Source: Naematelia aurantialba
Taxonomy: Eukaryota > Basidiomycota > Tremellomycetes > Tremellales > Naemateliaceae
DNA length: 64,000 bases
Assembly: GCA_021527695.1 (NCBI GenBank)
Contig: JAKFAO010000004.1
Coordinates: 1,095,001 to 1,159,000, forward strand
Direction: 5' to 3'
A program made the translations under genes and the position numbers. Position 1 is the first letter of the stretch. Each line of letters begins with the position of its first letter. Under the pieces are notes generated by a model. The model searched no databases, was not told the DNA's origin, and saw only the letters and a program-made list of their open reading frames with translations. Of this stretch, positions 11,027-23,143 are shown in pieces.

Positions 11027-12980
11027 CTACCAGTCCTCCCCCGTCCACTGCCAGCGCTTTGCGACGTCCCACATTGCCTCCCACTTTGGCGTGAGCCACT
11101 CTTTCGCCCGCGTGTCCGTCTCGGCGTGCCTCGCGCGAAACTGCTTGAACGTGCGCTCGGGCACCTCGCCCTCCCAAATCACCTCGCACTTGTTATCCGC
11201 CAGGCTCTCTGGGCCCTTACGTTCGCCGCCGCTGGCCGCCTTGGCAGCCGCTGCGCCGTCGTCGTCTTCTCCGGATCCCGCGTCGTCGTCCAGCGGCCGC
11301 GACTCCTCGGTCCAGTCGATCCGGCGCAGCATCAGGTTCGTGTAGTGCTTGATCCCCTTGTCTGCGCCCTCGACAAAGACTAGCGCAAACGCGGGATGGA
11401 AGATGCAGATGCCGGACAAGTGGTCTTTGTTGGCCGTCTCGCGTACTTTGAATTTGTGCCGCCCGTCGGTCAGGTATTTGATCCTGCATCCTGTCAGCGC
11501 AGTGCCATTGGAACCGTGACTTGACTAAGAAGAGAGAAGAGGGAGGACGTCAGGAGACTCACTTGAAGACAGCGCCATACACGCCCTTGCGTTCCCGGGT
11601 GAGCATCTGCTGGTACTCCTTCTCCTTGCGTTCCTCGACAGTAAGCTTGCGGTCCGTATTGTCCTTTTCGTGCTTGAAAGCGCGCATCGCAACTTCCTTC
11701 CTGACCTTGGCCTCGACCTTGGTCGGGTCCTGCACCGCATCCGACGTGAGGACCTTCATGAGGTTTGCCAAGCGGACCTTCGGCGGATCAGGCGGGAGCA
11801 GGCCCATCTTCTGCCGATCACGCTTATCCTCCAACTCGGCTTGTCGCCGCTGTCGTCGCATCTTCTTTTGCTCCTTCTTGGTAAGCATCAGTCCCCGTTC
11901 CGGGACCTTCTTGTCAGACGGCGCGGCGATCGGGATAGGGTGTTGCACGAGGTGCGTGATGAGCGAGTCTTCGCTGCTGGTGATCCAGCCGATCGCGCTG
12001 TCGATATCGTCGTACGTGCTTCCATCAGGGAGGATCGCCTTGTCCCACCATTCGACCTCGGGTGGTGGTTGGCGCTGCACGCTCAGTCAGCTGTATGCCC
12101 TATACCACACCAGGCTCCTGCTCGTTCTGGTACGGAGACGTACCTTGAGACTCCGCTCGAGGGTATTGAACTCCGAGTCTAGTCCAGCCTTTGCACTCGC
12201 CGCTGCGATCCGCGCTCGCAGCGCCTCCATCTTCTGCTCATTCCGCAGTGCATCTCCCTGCCGGATGAATCGCCCCGCACTGGCAAACTGCAACTTTCTC
12301 GACCGCCTCGCTGGCGCACTCGCCTCTCCCGGCGCTGGACTCCCACTGGTCGGCGTCGACGCATATGGATTCAGCACGACCGACGTCACCGGGGACTCTC
12401 TTGATGCCTGAGAAGCCTGGACAGACGATTGGTTCGCCTTGACCGTGGAAAACTTGGGCGCCATGGTCTTGTACCGATCCCGCTCGCGTTTCTTCTCGTT
12501 CGCCTTGTCGAGCTGCTCCTGATTCCGCTGTTCCGCCATCAAGAGCGGGTGCAGAGCTACCGAGGACATGCTTCCGACTGGCGCTGGCGCCGGCTTGGAT
12601 TCTGTCTTTGGCATCGACCCAGACCCAGAGAGATACGGGTTCTTCATGCGCGCATTCATCGCTTCCACTCGCGCCTTGGCCGCCGCCAACCGCTCGGCAA
12701 CACTGGCGTCCATCTTGGGAGCAGGCGGCAGTGCAGACGGTCCAGGAGCTGGGCCGGCCGGACCAGCCGAGCCAGAAGCAGGTGCAGATGCATTCGACGT
12801 TGGCGCGGGAGTTGAGGGCGCAGATGACTTGCCCTTGAGCCGAGCCTCGACTTCAGCCTTCTTGGCGGCGAGCTGGGCTCGGATGGCGGCAATGTCGAGC
12901 CCAGGTCCTCCAGCCGGCTTGGGCAGCTTTGACGCCGGCTCTCCAGAGGCCGGTCCGTCTGCTGGCCGCCGAGATGACAT
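11027..12980 (-). CDS. PRP3: U4/U6 snRNP protein Prp3
   Basis: Core protein of the U4/U6 di-snRNP and U4/U6.U5 tri-snRNP; it grips the U4/U6 stem II and the U6 3' region before spliceosome activation. Exons: 12144-12980, 11563-12074, 11027-11483 (601 aa, phases 0 and 2). The N-terminal exon is Ala/Pro-rich with two helical segments (IAAIRAQLAAKKAEVEARLK; VAERLAAAKARVEAMNARMK) and NPYLSG and NPYAST motifs. The middle carries the PRP3 domain: VEWWDKAIL, LITHLVQHPIPI, VPERGLMLTKKEQKKMRRQR, and PPDPPKVRLANLMKVL. The last exon is the C-terminal DUF1115-type domain, with HLSGICIFHPAFALVFVEG, MLRRIDW and a closing AMWDVAKRWQWTGEDW. Convergent with the 9-kb gene (227 bp between stops). Confidence 0.95.
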
Positions 12981-13252
12981 GTTGGCGATACTGTCAAAGG
13001 CTGAAGGTGAATGCAAATTCAAATGGGATACCAAAGGTTCAGCTGGAATCAAGAGTTAGATGGAAGAGTGTAATCGATCCCCCACATTGCCCTATGATTT
13101 GCCACCCATCAGGCCGCAGTGCGTTTCTTGACTGACGATGCTGCATGCTATAATATGATGATGCACAGATGGAGACATACGCTGTGATTCCGCTCCTTAT
13201 GGGTGGCAGTATGACCAATGCCATGATCCTCATGAACTCCAGTCCTATGAAC

Positions 13253-14538
13253 TCATCCCTCCACCTTCCACAGTGCTGCCCTCGACTTTTTTGGCTTTCT
13301 CGTAATGTGCACTTCCATGCCCGCACCCCCGTTCATGGCCAGTACGACCGCCTCGTCCATGTGTGCCGATGCCTGAGTCTTCTTGCGCTGCGCAACTGCC
13401 TTTTTTGCGAAAGCAAACCGCTGCTGAATGTTATCGACGGGGAATTGAGGCGACTCGAGGGCCAGCTGGAAGACCTCGAAAGGCAGGCGCACGTATATGG
13501 ACAAAAGCGTGGGATCGGATGTGGGTGATGACCCGGAATCGAGGAGTGATTGAGGGTATGATTGGATGATGAAGTCGAGCCTGATAATACAGATCAGTTA
13601 CGGCCGAGGAAAACCCGAGCGCAGAAAGGAACGCACAAGTCCTGCTTCAGCCTGGCCGACCACTCGCCGTATGGCAAGGTGGCATCTTGGGTCCACACGT
13701 CACCTGTTTGACTTGGCGACATGCTAGTATCCCCGCCATTGGGTTTGACGGCGGCGAACGTGGAGCTCGAGTCCTGGTGTCCGTTGGCTTGCGGTGCTGA
13801 CGATCCAAGCCACTGCACGTGGTCGATGACATTCTCGGGGGACATGGAATCGCGGCAAACAGTATATGCGTGATGGACGAGTTCAGGCATGCCCTGGAAG
13901 AGGTACGAGGTGGCCAGGATGGCACGGGCGTTGGTGGGAGTGACAAGGTGGAGAGCGGGCTGGTAGAAATGATGTATGCAAATGTGGACAGACTAAAGTC
14001 GTCAACGTCGGCAATATTCCGCTTGATGAACGTGCAGGGACATACGTCGTGAGTGATATTATTGTCTGTGAAGCGTAGATCCAAGGACGACCCAAGGGGG
14101 GCAGGTCTCATGATATGAGCGAAATAGGGACTTCGTGACAAAATGACTGGTTTACAGGCGTCAGCGCTTTCACTGGGAAGCTTGGGAGGCATGGAGTATG
14201 ACGTACGCCTATGCAGTCGAAGAGAAGTGCCGAAGAACACTATCTGGATGTCTGCCCAGTCTTGTCCCAGGTACCCAGCTTCAAATATGTAGCTGGCAAC
14301 ACTGATGGCATGGTGAGTCGACTCGGCACTGACACTGTTAGCTCAGCCAGTTGACCTTGCATAGAGCTGTCGGTGCCGTTGGCCCTGACAGTACGCACCT
14401 CGACCCTTCAAGCGTTGTACTGTTGGCCTTTCCGTCCGCCGCCATTCCGTTTTGCTCCCCGTTGGTGGTCGCGGGAGAGGACATGTCGGCGGCGGAAGGA
14501 AGAGACGCAGAGTAGGCGGTAGAGGAAGATGTGGCCAT
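13253..14538 (-). CDS. BTB/POZ-domain protein
   Basis: Exons 14399-14538, 14207-14328, 14046-14146, 13637-13992, 13253-13580 give 348 aa with consistent phases. A Ser/Thr/Ala-rich N-terminus is followed by a BTB fold: HHAISVASYIFEAGYLGQDW, ADIQIVFFGTSLRLHR, ILSRSPYFAHIMR, DLRFTDNNITHD, HHFYQPALHLVTPTNARAI, LATSYLFQGMPELVHHAYTV. The C-terminal part (RLPFEVFQLALESPQFPV onward) is a helical region seen in fungal proteins of this type, ending in a basic RKPKKSRAALWKVEG. BTB domains mediate dimerisation or cullin-3 adaptor binding; which applies here cannot be read from sequence. It is head-to-head with YSH1, with 278 bp between the two ATGs. Confidence 0.85.
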
Positions 14539-14816
14539 GCCAGAATGATGGGTCCGTTGGTTTTGCCAGCAGATTACGCTCTCCCAACTGTCGGTATGCA
14601 GTGATTGTGGCCCCTGTGATCGCCCCTCGACTATCCCGTCAGGACGAGGTAGGAGGTACGAGCGGCTGGGGCTTTTGAATGCAATGAGAGAATGCAAGAG
14701 GCTTTTTTTTCCTTGCGACCTCCACCGACAAGTTCGAGTTCGTTTTGCCCTTTCCAAGTCTTTATATATATTCCACCCGACTCCTCCATCCATCCTTGGT
14801 GCGCTGTGACGTCGAT
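14539..14816. promoter_or_regulatory. Divergent BTB / YSH1 promoter with TATA-like element
   Basis: 278 bp separates the two divergent start codons. An A/T run (TTTATATATATTCC, 14761-14774) sits 43-56 nt before the YSH1 ATG at 14817 and is the only clear TATA-like sequence in the interval. Its use is inferred. Confidence 0.4.
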
Positions 14817-17800
14817 ATGCATCGACATCGACAGCGACATCATGCGCAGCAACAAACGCGAGCTGCACCTGTTCAAATCAGCGACACAGCTGAAGATGCT
14901 CCTTCGTTGACCATCACCATGCTGGGTGCTGGACAGGAGGTTGGGCGGTCATGTTGTGTCATCGAACATAGAGGCAAGAAAGTGGTGTGCGATGCTGGGC
15001 TGCACCCAGCACATCCAGGGATGGGCTCGCTACCTTTTATAGACGAGCTTGACTGGTCCACCGTGGATGCCATCTTGATCACCCAGTGAGTCTCCAGTAC
15101 GGCTGTGTAGAACTGTTTTCATCTCTTGGCTTCTGGAGCTGTGACGACTGACTAGGACAGCTTTCATGTCGATCACGCAGCGGCATTGCCGTACATCATG
15201 GAGAAGGTGAGTCGGAGAGCTGGGCATACGACTATTGTCACTGATCACTGTAGACCAACTTCAAAGACGGCAATGGCAAAGTCTACATGACCCATGCCAC
15301 GAAAGCAATTTACGGCCTGACTATGATGGATACGGTCCGCGTCAGGTCGGTCTGCAGCCATTTAAATCTTCTATATAGCTAATGAAGGCGCAGTGACCGG
15401 GATGAAGACGCATCTGGACGTCTGTACGATGAAGCCGATGTCCAATCCTCATGGCAGTCTACCATTGCTGTCGACTACCACCAAGATATTGTCATCTCCG
15501 GGGGACTGCGCTTCACGCCCTACCACGCAGGACACGTGCTCGGCGCATCCATGTTCATGATTGAGATTGCGGGCCTCAAGGTGCTGTATACTGGAGACTA
15601 CTCGCGAGAAGAGGACAGACATTTGGTCATTGCCGAGGTGCCACCCGTGAAACCCGACGTGATGATCTGCGAGAGTACATTTGGGGTGCATACGCTGCCT
15701 GATCGTAAAGACAAGGAGGAGCAGTTTACGAGTACGTTCTCGCATAACCATGTTCAGTCGACGACTGATGTGCTCAAAGCTCTTGTATCAAATATCGTGC
15801 GCAGAGGGGGGCGTTGTCTCATGCCAATACCATCATTTGGAAATGGACAAGAGCTCGCCCTACTATTGGACGAGTACTGGCACGAACATCCGGAACTGCA
15901 GAAGATACCCATCTTCTTCGCTTCAGGGCTCTTCCAGCGCGGTATGCGGGTATACAAAACATACGTGCACACAATGAACGCTAGCATCCGCGCGAGATTC
16001 GCTCGTCGAGATAATCCTTTCGATTTCAAGCACGTCAAGTGGCTCAAGGACCGACGGCGGTTGAACGAGGTCAAAGGTCCTGTGGTCGTGATGGCGTCGG
16101 CCCAGTTTATGAGTTTTGGGCTGAGTCGGGACCTACTCGAGGACTGGGCGGCCGATCCCAAGAATGGCACAATCATTACGGGGTATTCCATTGAAGGCAC
16201 TATGGCACGGGTGAGTTCATCGTCAATCTATTGGGACGAGGCAAGAGTTGATCGGGTAGACACTGCTGGGGGAGCCAGATCATATAGACTCTATCAAGGG
16301 AGGAACCATCCCGCGCCGATTGACCGTCAAAGAAATCTCGTTCGGAGCACACGTCGACTACGCTCAGAATTCGCGCTTTATCCAGGAAATCGGGGCACAA
16401 CATGTCGTGCTTGTGCATGGCGAGGCATCCCAAATGGGCCGACTGCGAGCGGCCCTCCGCGACTCGTACGCCACCCGAGGGCAGGAGATCAATATCCACA
16501 CGCCGAAGAACTGCGAACCCCTGATATTGACCTTCCGGACAGAGCGGGTTGTCAAGGTAAGATAATCCCTATCACAAAACGCTAGTACATGTGGATCCGT
16601 GCACTTGCTGATGAAGGCAGGCGATCGGGTCGCTGGCTGTGTCGCGTCCAGAACACGGTACAGCAGTCAAGGGGTTGCTCGTATCGAAAGATTTCTCATA
16701 CACCCTGCTCGATCCAAAGGACCTACAGGATTTCACAGGACTGTCAACCAGTACTATCATACAGAAGCAGAGTATACCAATCAGTGTCGACTGGGGCGTG
16801 ATCCGCTGGCACCTTGAGGGCATGTATGGGGAAGTCGAGGAGGGTGCAGACGATGCCGGTCGACCGAGAATGACTGTGAGTGCTTGGCTCGTCGGTACTT
16901 GACTCGTCAATGCTTCATTCAATGGCTGCTTGACTCGTTGACCACGCGTTGTCTTGACTGCTTAATCGCTTGACAACGCTGTCAGGCCGACGCGGAAGAA
17001 AGGAGAAATGCCAACCGAGGCTGACTGGGCAGATCATGAACGCCGTGGACTTGGTGCAGATCAGCGAGACGGTGGCCGAACTGCAGTGGTCTTCAAGCAC
17101 GAGTAACGACATGGTCGCAGACTCTTCATTAGCTTTACTATTAGGCATCGATGCCAGCCCGGCAACTGTCAAATGTGCGTCCTCGACTGTCCCTGACGCC
17201 GCGACTCGTGACTGACCATGATATCGCAGTGACGTCGACTCCCCACTCTCACTCACACTCGCATTCCAACTCCCACTCCCACTCTCACTCCCACTCCAAC
17301 TCCAACACCCACGCAGACACTACCACGAAACCGAAATCAGAACCCGAATCAGCGGCGACACCAAACGCGCTGGAGCTGGGCGACTTTACCCGACTGCACA
17401 TGTTCCTCCAGGCACACTTTGGCGACGTCTCGGAAGCGCGCACGAGCGTGCCAGACGGCGACGAGGACGACCTGCTCGTCATTGACGTTAACGTGGACGG
17501 TGTGGTCGCGCGCCTGGACCTGATCTCAATGGTGAGCCCACCGCCGCCTCTCCCGTTCCTTGCAATTCCTTGACATCTCTTGCATTGTTGGATCACTCCT
17601 GCACTCCTGTACTCCTGTACTCCTGTACTCCTGTATAATACTACACGTCGACGCGGTAGAGGGGCGTGGCTAGACTGATACGTACAGCGCGTCGAGTGCG
17701 AGAGTGCAGATCTGCAACGCAGAGTACAGAGTGTGGTGGAGATGGCGTTATCGACGATGCAGCCGCTTTCGAGGTCGTTTGTAGGGCATGGCCTGGATGT

Positions 17801-17828
17801 GGCGAGAGAGAACATCGTAGTTGCTTAG
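14817..17828 (+). CDS. YSH1: mRNA 3'-end endonuclease Ysh1 (CPSF73)
   Basis: Metallo-beta-lactamase/beta-CASP nuclease that cuts pre-mRNA before polyadenylation, within the cleavage and polyadenylation factor. Exons: 14817-15085, 15161-15206, 15254-15345, 15394-15731, 15780-16210, 16260-16556, 16621-16875, 17033-17174, 17230-17531, 17688-17828; 770 aa, close to yeast Ysh1. Metal ligands are present: HFHVDH at residues 90-95, the His in YHAGHVLG, Asp in YTGDYS, Glu in MICESTFG, and His in ISFGAHVDY. ITGYSIEGTMAR and VVLVHGEASQMGRLRAAL follow. The C-terminal domain (MNAVDLVQISETV; SNDMVADSSLALLLGIDASP) is Ysh1-type and contains an unusual His-Ser repeat at about 17240-17300. Two beta-CASP motifs differ from yeast and human (see findings). 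The acceptor at 17032 is the least certain junction. Confidence 0.93.
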
Positions 17829-18939
17829 CGCGGTGCCGGTGGGCGGGTGGAGAGTGGGACGGGTGGAGGGTGCAACGGGGGACGGGGGACGGAGACGGGT
17901 GGCTGTGTATGGACATCACAGAGGTACCCTAGATGAAGTGTAGCTCAGGTGCAGGTGAAGGCGCCATCATGCAGATGCAACATCTGCGATTGCTCGCTGT
18001 GATCTTGGTCTGCCACCGGTGATCGTGGAACGTGAACGACACTCCGACTTCACTCGGAGCCCGCTTCCTCAGACGGGTCATTACTGCATAACTGCATGCG
18101 TGGCATGCATGGCCAGACGACAATGTAGACGGGTAAATTCTAACGAGTCCGGCTCCGGTTTGCCCGGCCTAGCGCTCCAGGCAGATGTTCTTCAGCACCT
18201 CGACGCTCCGCTCGACCACGAGGGTATCACGCATCACAGCAAGTAAGTACGCACGCAACCCTACGCGCCGACGCGCCACCTCTTGAGAGATGTGTGCCGA
18301 GACGCAGAGGCGCAAAGGCGTAAAGGCGCAGGATGGTCTTGAAGCGCAGGATGGTCTTGAACGCCGGCAGACGTCGTGGCCGATGATGGGGATCTGGATT
18401 GTTGGTGGTAAGCGGGCGGGGCGGGGGTGGGATGTTGCGGTTCAGCGTGGTATGCTGTGGGAGTGGTATCGCGCGTTCGGAGGGTATAGTGCTGCTCCAG
18501 GTGCAGTCGGCGCGATCGGTAAGAGATGGGAATAGAGGGCGTCGGGCGCAGTTAGCCCGGTAGGGGTATATAGACTTTCCCGTATTGGGCCATATGGCGC
18601 CAACAGAGACTCGAAAGCTGCAATTGTGGGACAGATTGACGGGTGAAAGAGGCAAGAACGCCAGGCCGCCAGACCGCTGGACCGCCAGGCAATATTATTC
18701 AAATAGGGTATATAGCGTGTAGGGTACTGGGACAAACATGCAATTTGGGACGAGATCCTTGCGACCAATGAGACGGCGAGAGGGAGACAAGATTAGGAAC
18801 AGAGGTGCGCGCGAAAGAGAACAGGCGAGGGGCGACCAGGTGGACGTAGAGGCCAACCTGGTGCTGAAGCGGAAGCCGGCTTGGCCATGTCAGCCGAGGC
18901 GAGACTGGCGTAAAGCTCAAGGGGACAGCCTCACGTTCG
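17829..18939. other. Intergenic between convergent YSH1 and casein kinase
   Basis: 1.1 kb with no assignable gene. On the minus strand a short frame ending at the TAG at 18169-18171 reads like a C-terminal exon (MRDTLVVERSVEVLKNICLE), but I could not find matching upstream exons. 18300-18360 has two copies of a GCGCAGGATGGTCTTGAA unit. Confidence 0.45.
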
Positions 18940-20891
18940 CTATCGCCCTGCACATCCGCACGTGATTGCGCTGAGGAACCCCCCACTCTTCTTCCGGTCC
19001 TGGCGGTAATCGCCCTCGCCTAGCTGCTGCGAGTTGGCCGCCGTGTTGCCCGGCCGTCCATTGACAGTCATGGGAGCAATGGGCTGCATGCCCGCCTGCG
19101 ACGGCACAGCAACGTTGGACGGGTCGTACGAATCGCCGTTGCGGTCCGCAGGGTGCAAGGCGTTCACAGTGGCGAAGGGGTGCTGCTGCGATGATTGGCG
19201 GCGCGAGGCGGGCAGTGGGCTTGGCGCAGAAACGCCGACAATCGCCTGGTTGCTGGCGTTGGGCAGACCTGATCCCGCCGCTGACTTCCGTTGTTTCCTG
19301 CGCTTCCGTGAGCAGCGTGCCGGAACGGTGCCCATGACTACTTACAGTGGTGACCCCGGCCCACCCGATGCATTTGTCCGCATCCGGTCCATACGATCCT
19401 TCTCTGGTCGGCGTGTCGTTTCACGGCGGTTTACATCGGCAACAGCAGCAGACTATCAAGATCAGCGAGTCTGCTGGGGTTCTTTCTCGTTCACAACGCA
19501 CAGATGATGACATTTCCCAGCCTTTGCCGCCGTTCAATTGCATCCAGTCGTACACCTGATCATCCTCGTCCCCGTTGTTCTTGAGCGCCGTCAAGAACAA
19601 CTCGCGCAAAAAGTCATAGTCTGGTGTCTCGTCAAACGTCAATTTGCGCACATAGTTGAGGTAGATTGCAAATTCCTCTGCGGACAGGCTTAGCCAAATC
19701 CCGCACAAACTGATTCAGCTCACGAGGATACCCCTCGACGAGTTCTGGAATCGGTGTAGTCTGCTTCTTCTCCCCAATCTTCTCATACTTTTGCTTGTTT
19801 GTCGCTGCTTTGAGACCTTGCCATGGTAAACCTCCGCGAAGAAAGTAGAAGAACACATGGCCAAGAGCTTCGAGATCATCCCGACGTGATTGTTCTGTCT
19901 AGAGTGAGCCGTGGGCTCGTTGTCTACGAAATGGGGACGTACCTCGCCCCAGATGGGTGTTTATACTCATGTATCTGGCCGTTCCACTCAAACTCTTCCT
20001 CTCTCTATACGGAATGTGCTGCTTTCTGCACGAGCGTCAGCAAAGCACAGACTTGAAGGATACGACGCACGTCTTTGGGTCTCGGTACTGCTTTGCCATC
20101 CCAAAGTCTACTACGTGAATCGTGTTTGCCCCCTTGGTCCCTGGCCGGCCAATTAGAAAGTTGTCAGGCTTGATATCGCGGTAGATGAGGTTCTTCTCGT
20201 GGATGGTCTGGACGCGGGAGAGCTATGTCGTGTTAGCAGGCATCCTTGACCGTATGCCTCGTGAGCTGACCATCTGCCTGGCGGTCATGCAGCAAGTCTT
20301 GATTGAGAACTTGCGCCCACACATGTCGAACAGGTCTTCGAGAGACGGTCCCAGAAGATCAATGACGAGGATGTTATGCAGTCCCTCTTGCCCGAAATAA
20401 TACACCTGTGGAATGCCCACTACAGTCGCGTCAGCCAACAGGCCAGGCAAGCAGTGCCGCAAAAGACGCACTGCACCCGCTCAGGATCTTGTAGCTCCGG
20501 TATTCATCTCGCAGCTGTGGTGCATCCGATTTGCGAGGTTCCTAAGGCAGTCTCAGCTGTGTAGCTAGGACTATACGTAGAGACACTGACGAATTTGATA
20601 GCAACTGTTTGAGAGTTCAAGAGGTTGGTGCCTAAACAGATGTTAGTTATCCCAGGACGAGGCGCATACAGTACCAGTCAAGGGGAATGAATGGCGGGTG
20701 CCAAGGCATTACAGAGCCTATAAAGCATGTGACTTACCCTCGAAGATGACGCCGAATGACCCCTCGCCAATCTTCTTCCCGACCTTGTAATGTACACCGA
20801 CGATATTGCTGGAGCTGCTCGAATGGCTGCCGGTTGCGGTCAGGAGGTTGGCCGGGTTGGAGGTGGAGATGACATGGGTGGTCGCGGCCAT
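18940..20891 (-). CDS. YCK2: Casein kinase 1, Yck/CK1-gamma type
   Basis: Membrane-associated Ser/Thr kinase of the Yck group. Exons: 20738-20891, 20591-20631, 20472-20541, 20271-20419, 20071-20222, 19943-20025, 19724-19894, 19502-19677, 19346-19452, 18940-19297; 486 aa with all phases consistent. Glycine loop GEGSFG (42-47), VAIKF lysine (Lys64), [20 protein letters not shown], catalytic YRDIKPDN (Asp154), DFG (Asp177), [20 protein letters not shown], and [19 protein letters not shown] are all present. The C-terminal tail is Ser/Pro-rich and ends TCGCAGR; paired cysteines near the end fit palmitoylation, as with the terminal Cys-Cys of yeast Yck, but the spacing differs. The start is the ATG at 20891; the frame upstream lacks another ATG before 20975. 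A (CT)n tract lies about 290 nt upstream in the leader. Confidence 0.93.
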
Positions 20892-21626
20892 GTTGCCTGA
20901 TTCGCCGGACGAGCAAGCTGGATCCGAATGTAGGGATGGGGTTGAGGTTCTCGATGATGGGTTTTGTTTTGGCAAACTGGTAACAAGGTGTCGGAGCGCA
21001 AAGGATCAAAGAGAGGGGGCTTGGAAGTCCGGCTGAAGCGCGTGGGCGAGTTCCACTCGGGAGCGCTCGAGTGCTGAAGCGTGAGAGCGAGGACTTTGAG
21101 TGATAGCTCAAGTTCGGTGAACGAGGGGGGGAGGAGGGCGAGGGGGAGATGCAAAGAGTGCGAGTGGGACTGTTCGAGAGAGAGAGAGAGAGAGAGAGAG
21201 AAGGGGAGTAGCAAGACAGGACAACCAAGGTAGTAGGAGCTCGACCAAAGGAATTCAGGGTCCAAACGGTGTAAATCCAACACAAGGGCGGGACCTTTTT
21301 TCCCCCCTGCTCTCTCTCTCTGCGGCCGGAGAAACGCGGCGTTAGCTACCAGTCCACTCTGCAGCTCTCACTATAGCAGCAGCAGCAGCGTCGAGTGGCT
21401 CCTGCACATCGTGTCACGGCTGTCTCAGGCCAGAGACAGCGAGACCGAGCCCAAGACCCTTGCTCTGCAAAGAGCAGAAGAAACAGCAGTTGGTTTTCGT
21501 CGCTGTTGCCTCGAGAACTGAAACAAAACTCTTCCGGATCCGCCGCCGCCGCCTCTTCGAGACATTTATTTCGGTCGGTAGGACAGACCAAGCGACCGCG
21601 CGCGGTCTGCTGTCTGCTGGGGAGTC
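20892..21626. promoter_or_regulatory. Divergent casein kinase / LSM8 promoter region with (GA)n
   Basis: 735 bp between divergent starts. It contains a dinucleotide GA run (about 21176-21201, CT on the kinase sense strand) and a short CAG-repeat at about 21375-21388. No coding sequence is supported. Confidence 0.45.
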
Positions 21627-22497
21627 ATGGAGGGATATGTGGATCGTGAGTTGCTGCGCGTCCATACCATGAGTTGCATGCCGCTGGCCGGGCAGAGCAA
21701 GATGTGTCAACCGCAAGGAAGGCAGGAAAGAAGAGTCGGATAGATGAAGGAAGGAAAGTACAGATGGTCATGCGACTCGGACACCTGCTGTACCGATGTT
21801 GGGCGGTATACAGGTTGATATGCTGTTTCTTGTGCGCTACAAAAGGGAACCGAAAAGACCCCAGCAAAGTCTCAGTCCAAGGACTTGGCGACGGATCTAT
21901 CGACAGCTGCATCTTTCTCGATTTGCACAGCGCTAATCACTGCAGATCTCGTCCAGGTTATCCTTCAAGATGGGCGCATTATAGTCGTGAGTCACTGTCA
22001 TATGTGTAGCTTGAGACGTGTCACAATCCCACTAACGCAACCCAGGGCAAGCTAAAGGGCTTCGACGTGCGGACCAACCTCATTCTTGCGGACTGCGTCG
22101 AGCGCGAGTACTCGATGGAGCAGGGCGTCGAAATGGTCCCGCTCGGGCTGTATATGATCAAAGGGGACAATGTGTGAGTGGTCGCATGGTTTGCCGTGTA
22201 CATTCACTCTGTTCCACTGTGGTTTGCTTTGCTGTACGTGTTGTTCAAGTACTGTGTGCTGCTTCGTTCATTGTGCTGGGGTACTCTGACAGCTAAACTG
22301 GTGATGGCTGAACTGGATCCGGCTGAGACCGTCGATGACGGCTAGCGTCTTCCGGGATCGACGGGAGCGACCATTGCAGAGCACGAACGCTGAATGGACG
22401 CAACAGGGCCATTGTCGCTGAGATCGACGAGGAAAGAGATGCCACGATCAACTACGCCGAGATACGCGCAGAACCACTACAGGAGATACACCATTAG
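21627..22497 (+). CDS. LSM8: U6 snRNA-associated protein LSm8
   Basis: Defines the nuclear Lsm2-8 ring that binds the U6 snRNA 3' oligo(U) and aids U4/U6 assembly. Exons: 21627-21645, 21946-21986, 22046-22173, 22407-22497; 92 aa, matching human LSm8 in size. Sm1 motif: VQVILQDGRIIVGKLKGFD then TNLILADCVER; Sm2 motif: LGLYMIKGDNVAIVAEID. The Leu-Gly-Leu-Tyr and Asp-Gly-Arg signatures match LSm8 rather than LSm1. Introns 1 (300 nt) and 3 (233 nt) are unusually long for this locus and, unlike the other long introns here, are not pyrimidine tracts. The first exon is only 19 coding nucleotides, so annotation pipelines may miss it. Confidence 0.93.
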
Positions 22498-23143
22498 ATC
22501 ACATCGTGGGCAGAGAGATCGTCAGAGATGGAGAGTGCGACGGCGTTATTCCGATTTCAACAACATCGGACGACAGACCAGAGGCATCGGCATCAGCGTT
22601 CAGGTATGAGGAATCGCCGGCATCCGGCGCAAGACGGCAACTACAAGCAGCCGCAGGGTGTGGAGAGGTGTGATGTGCGCTCCGTGGGAGGTGGGTCGTG
22701 ATGGTTGGTCATGGCGGTATGAAGGGCTCGGCCGCTAGGGTATCGTATAGCATTTCCTCATGTATACATTTGCATTGCCCTAGCATTGCAGTGCGGTGCA
22801 GTTGCGTTTGCAGTGCAGGGCAGTGTAGTTGTAATCTGCGATTGCCTTTCGAGCCGAGCGCGGCGGACGAGCTGTGTTTGAGATGGGCGTCGACTAAGCT
22901 GCGTCCAGTGTGTCAAGCTGCGCAAGTGGCCGAGGTCCGCAAAGACGCTATAATGAGACAGGCAAGCCGGGGCAAATGGTGTAGTGGTTGGACTCGGGAA
23001 ACGCACTCTCGTTCGCGGTCTCACGCGCAATCTCCTCCGCTACGCCCTCTCCCGCGCCATGTCTTACGCCATCTCAATCGTAATCTCAGTCGTAATCTCA
23101 CTGACAATCTCTAGGCTACCCGGATCTGTCCGGTCTTCGCACT

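Noticed and set aside
20718..20975. Upstream start for casein kinase at 20975
   Set aside because: The codon there is TTG, not ATG; the first ATG in frame is at 20891.
22960..23050. tRNA-like stretch with an A-box match (TGGTGTAGTGG) followed by a TTCG
   Set aside because: No proper B box, no acceptor or anticodon stem can be formed around it.
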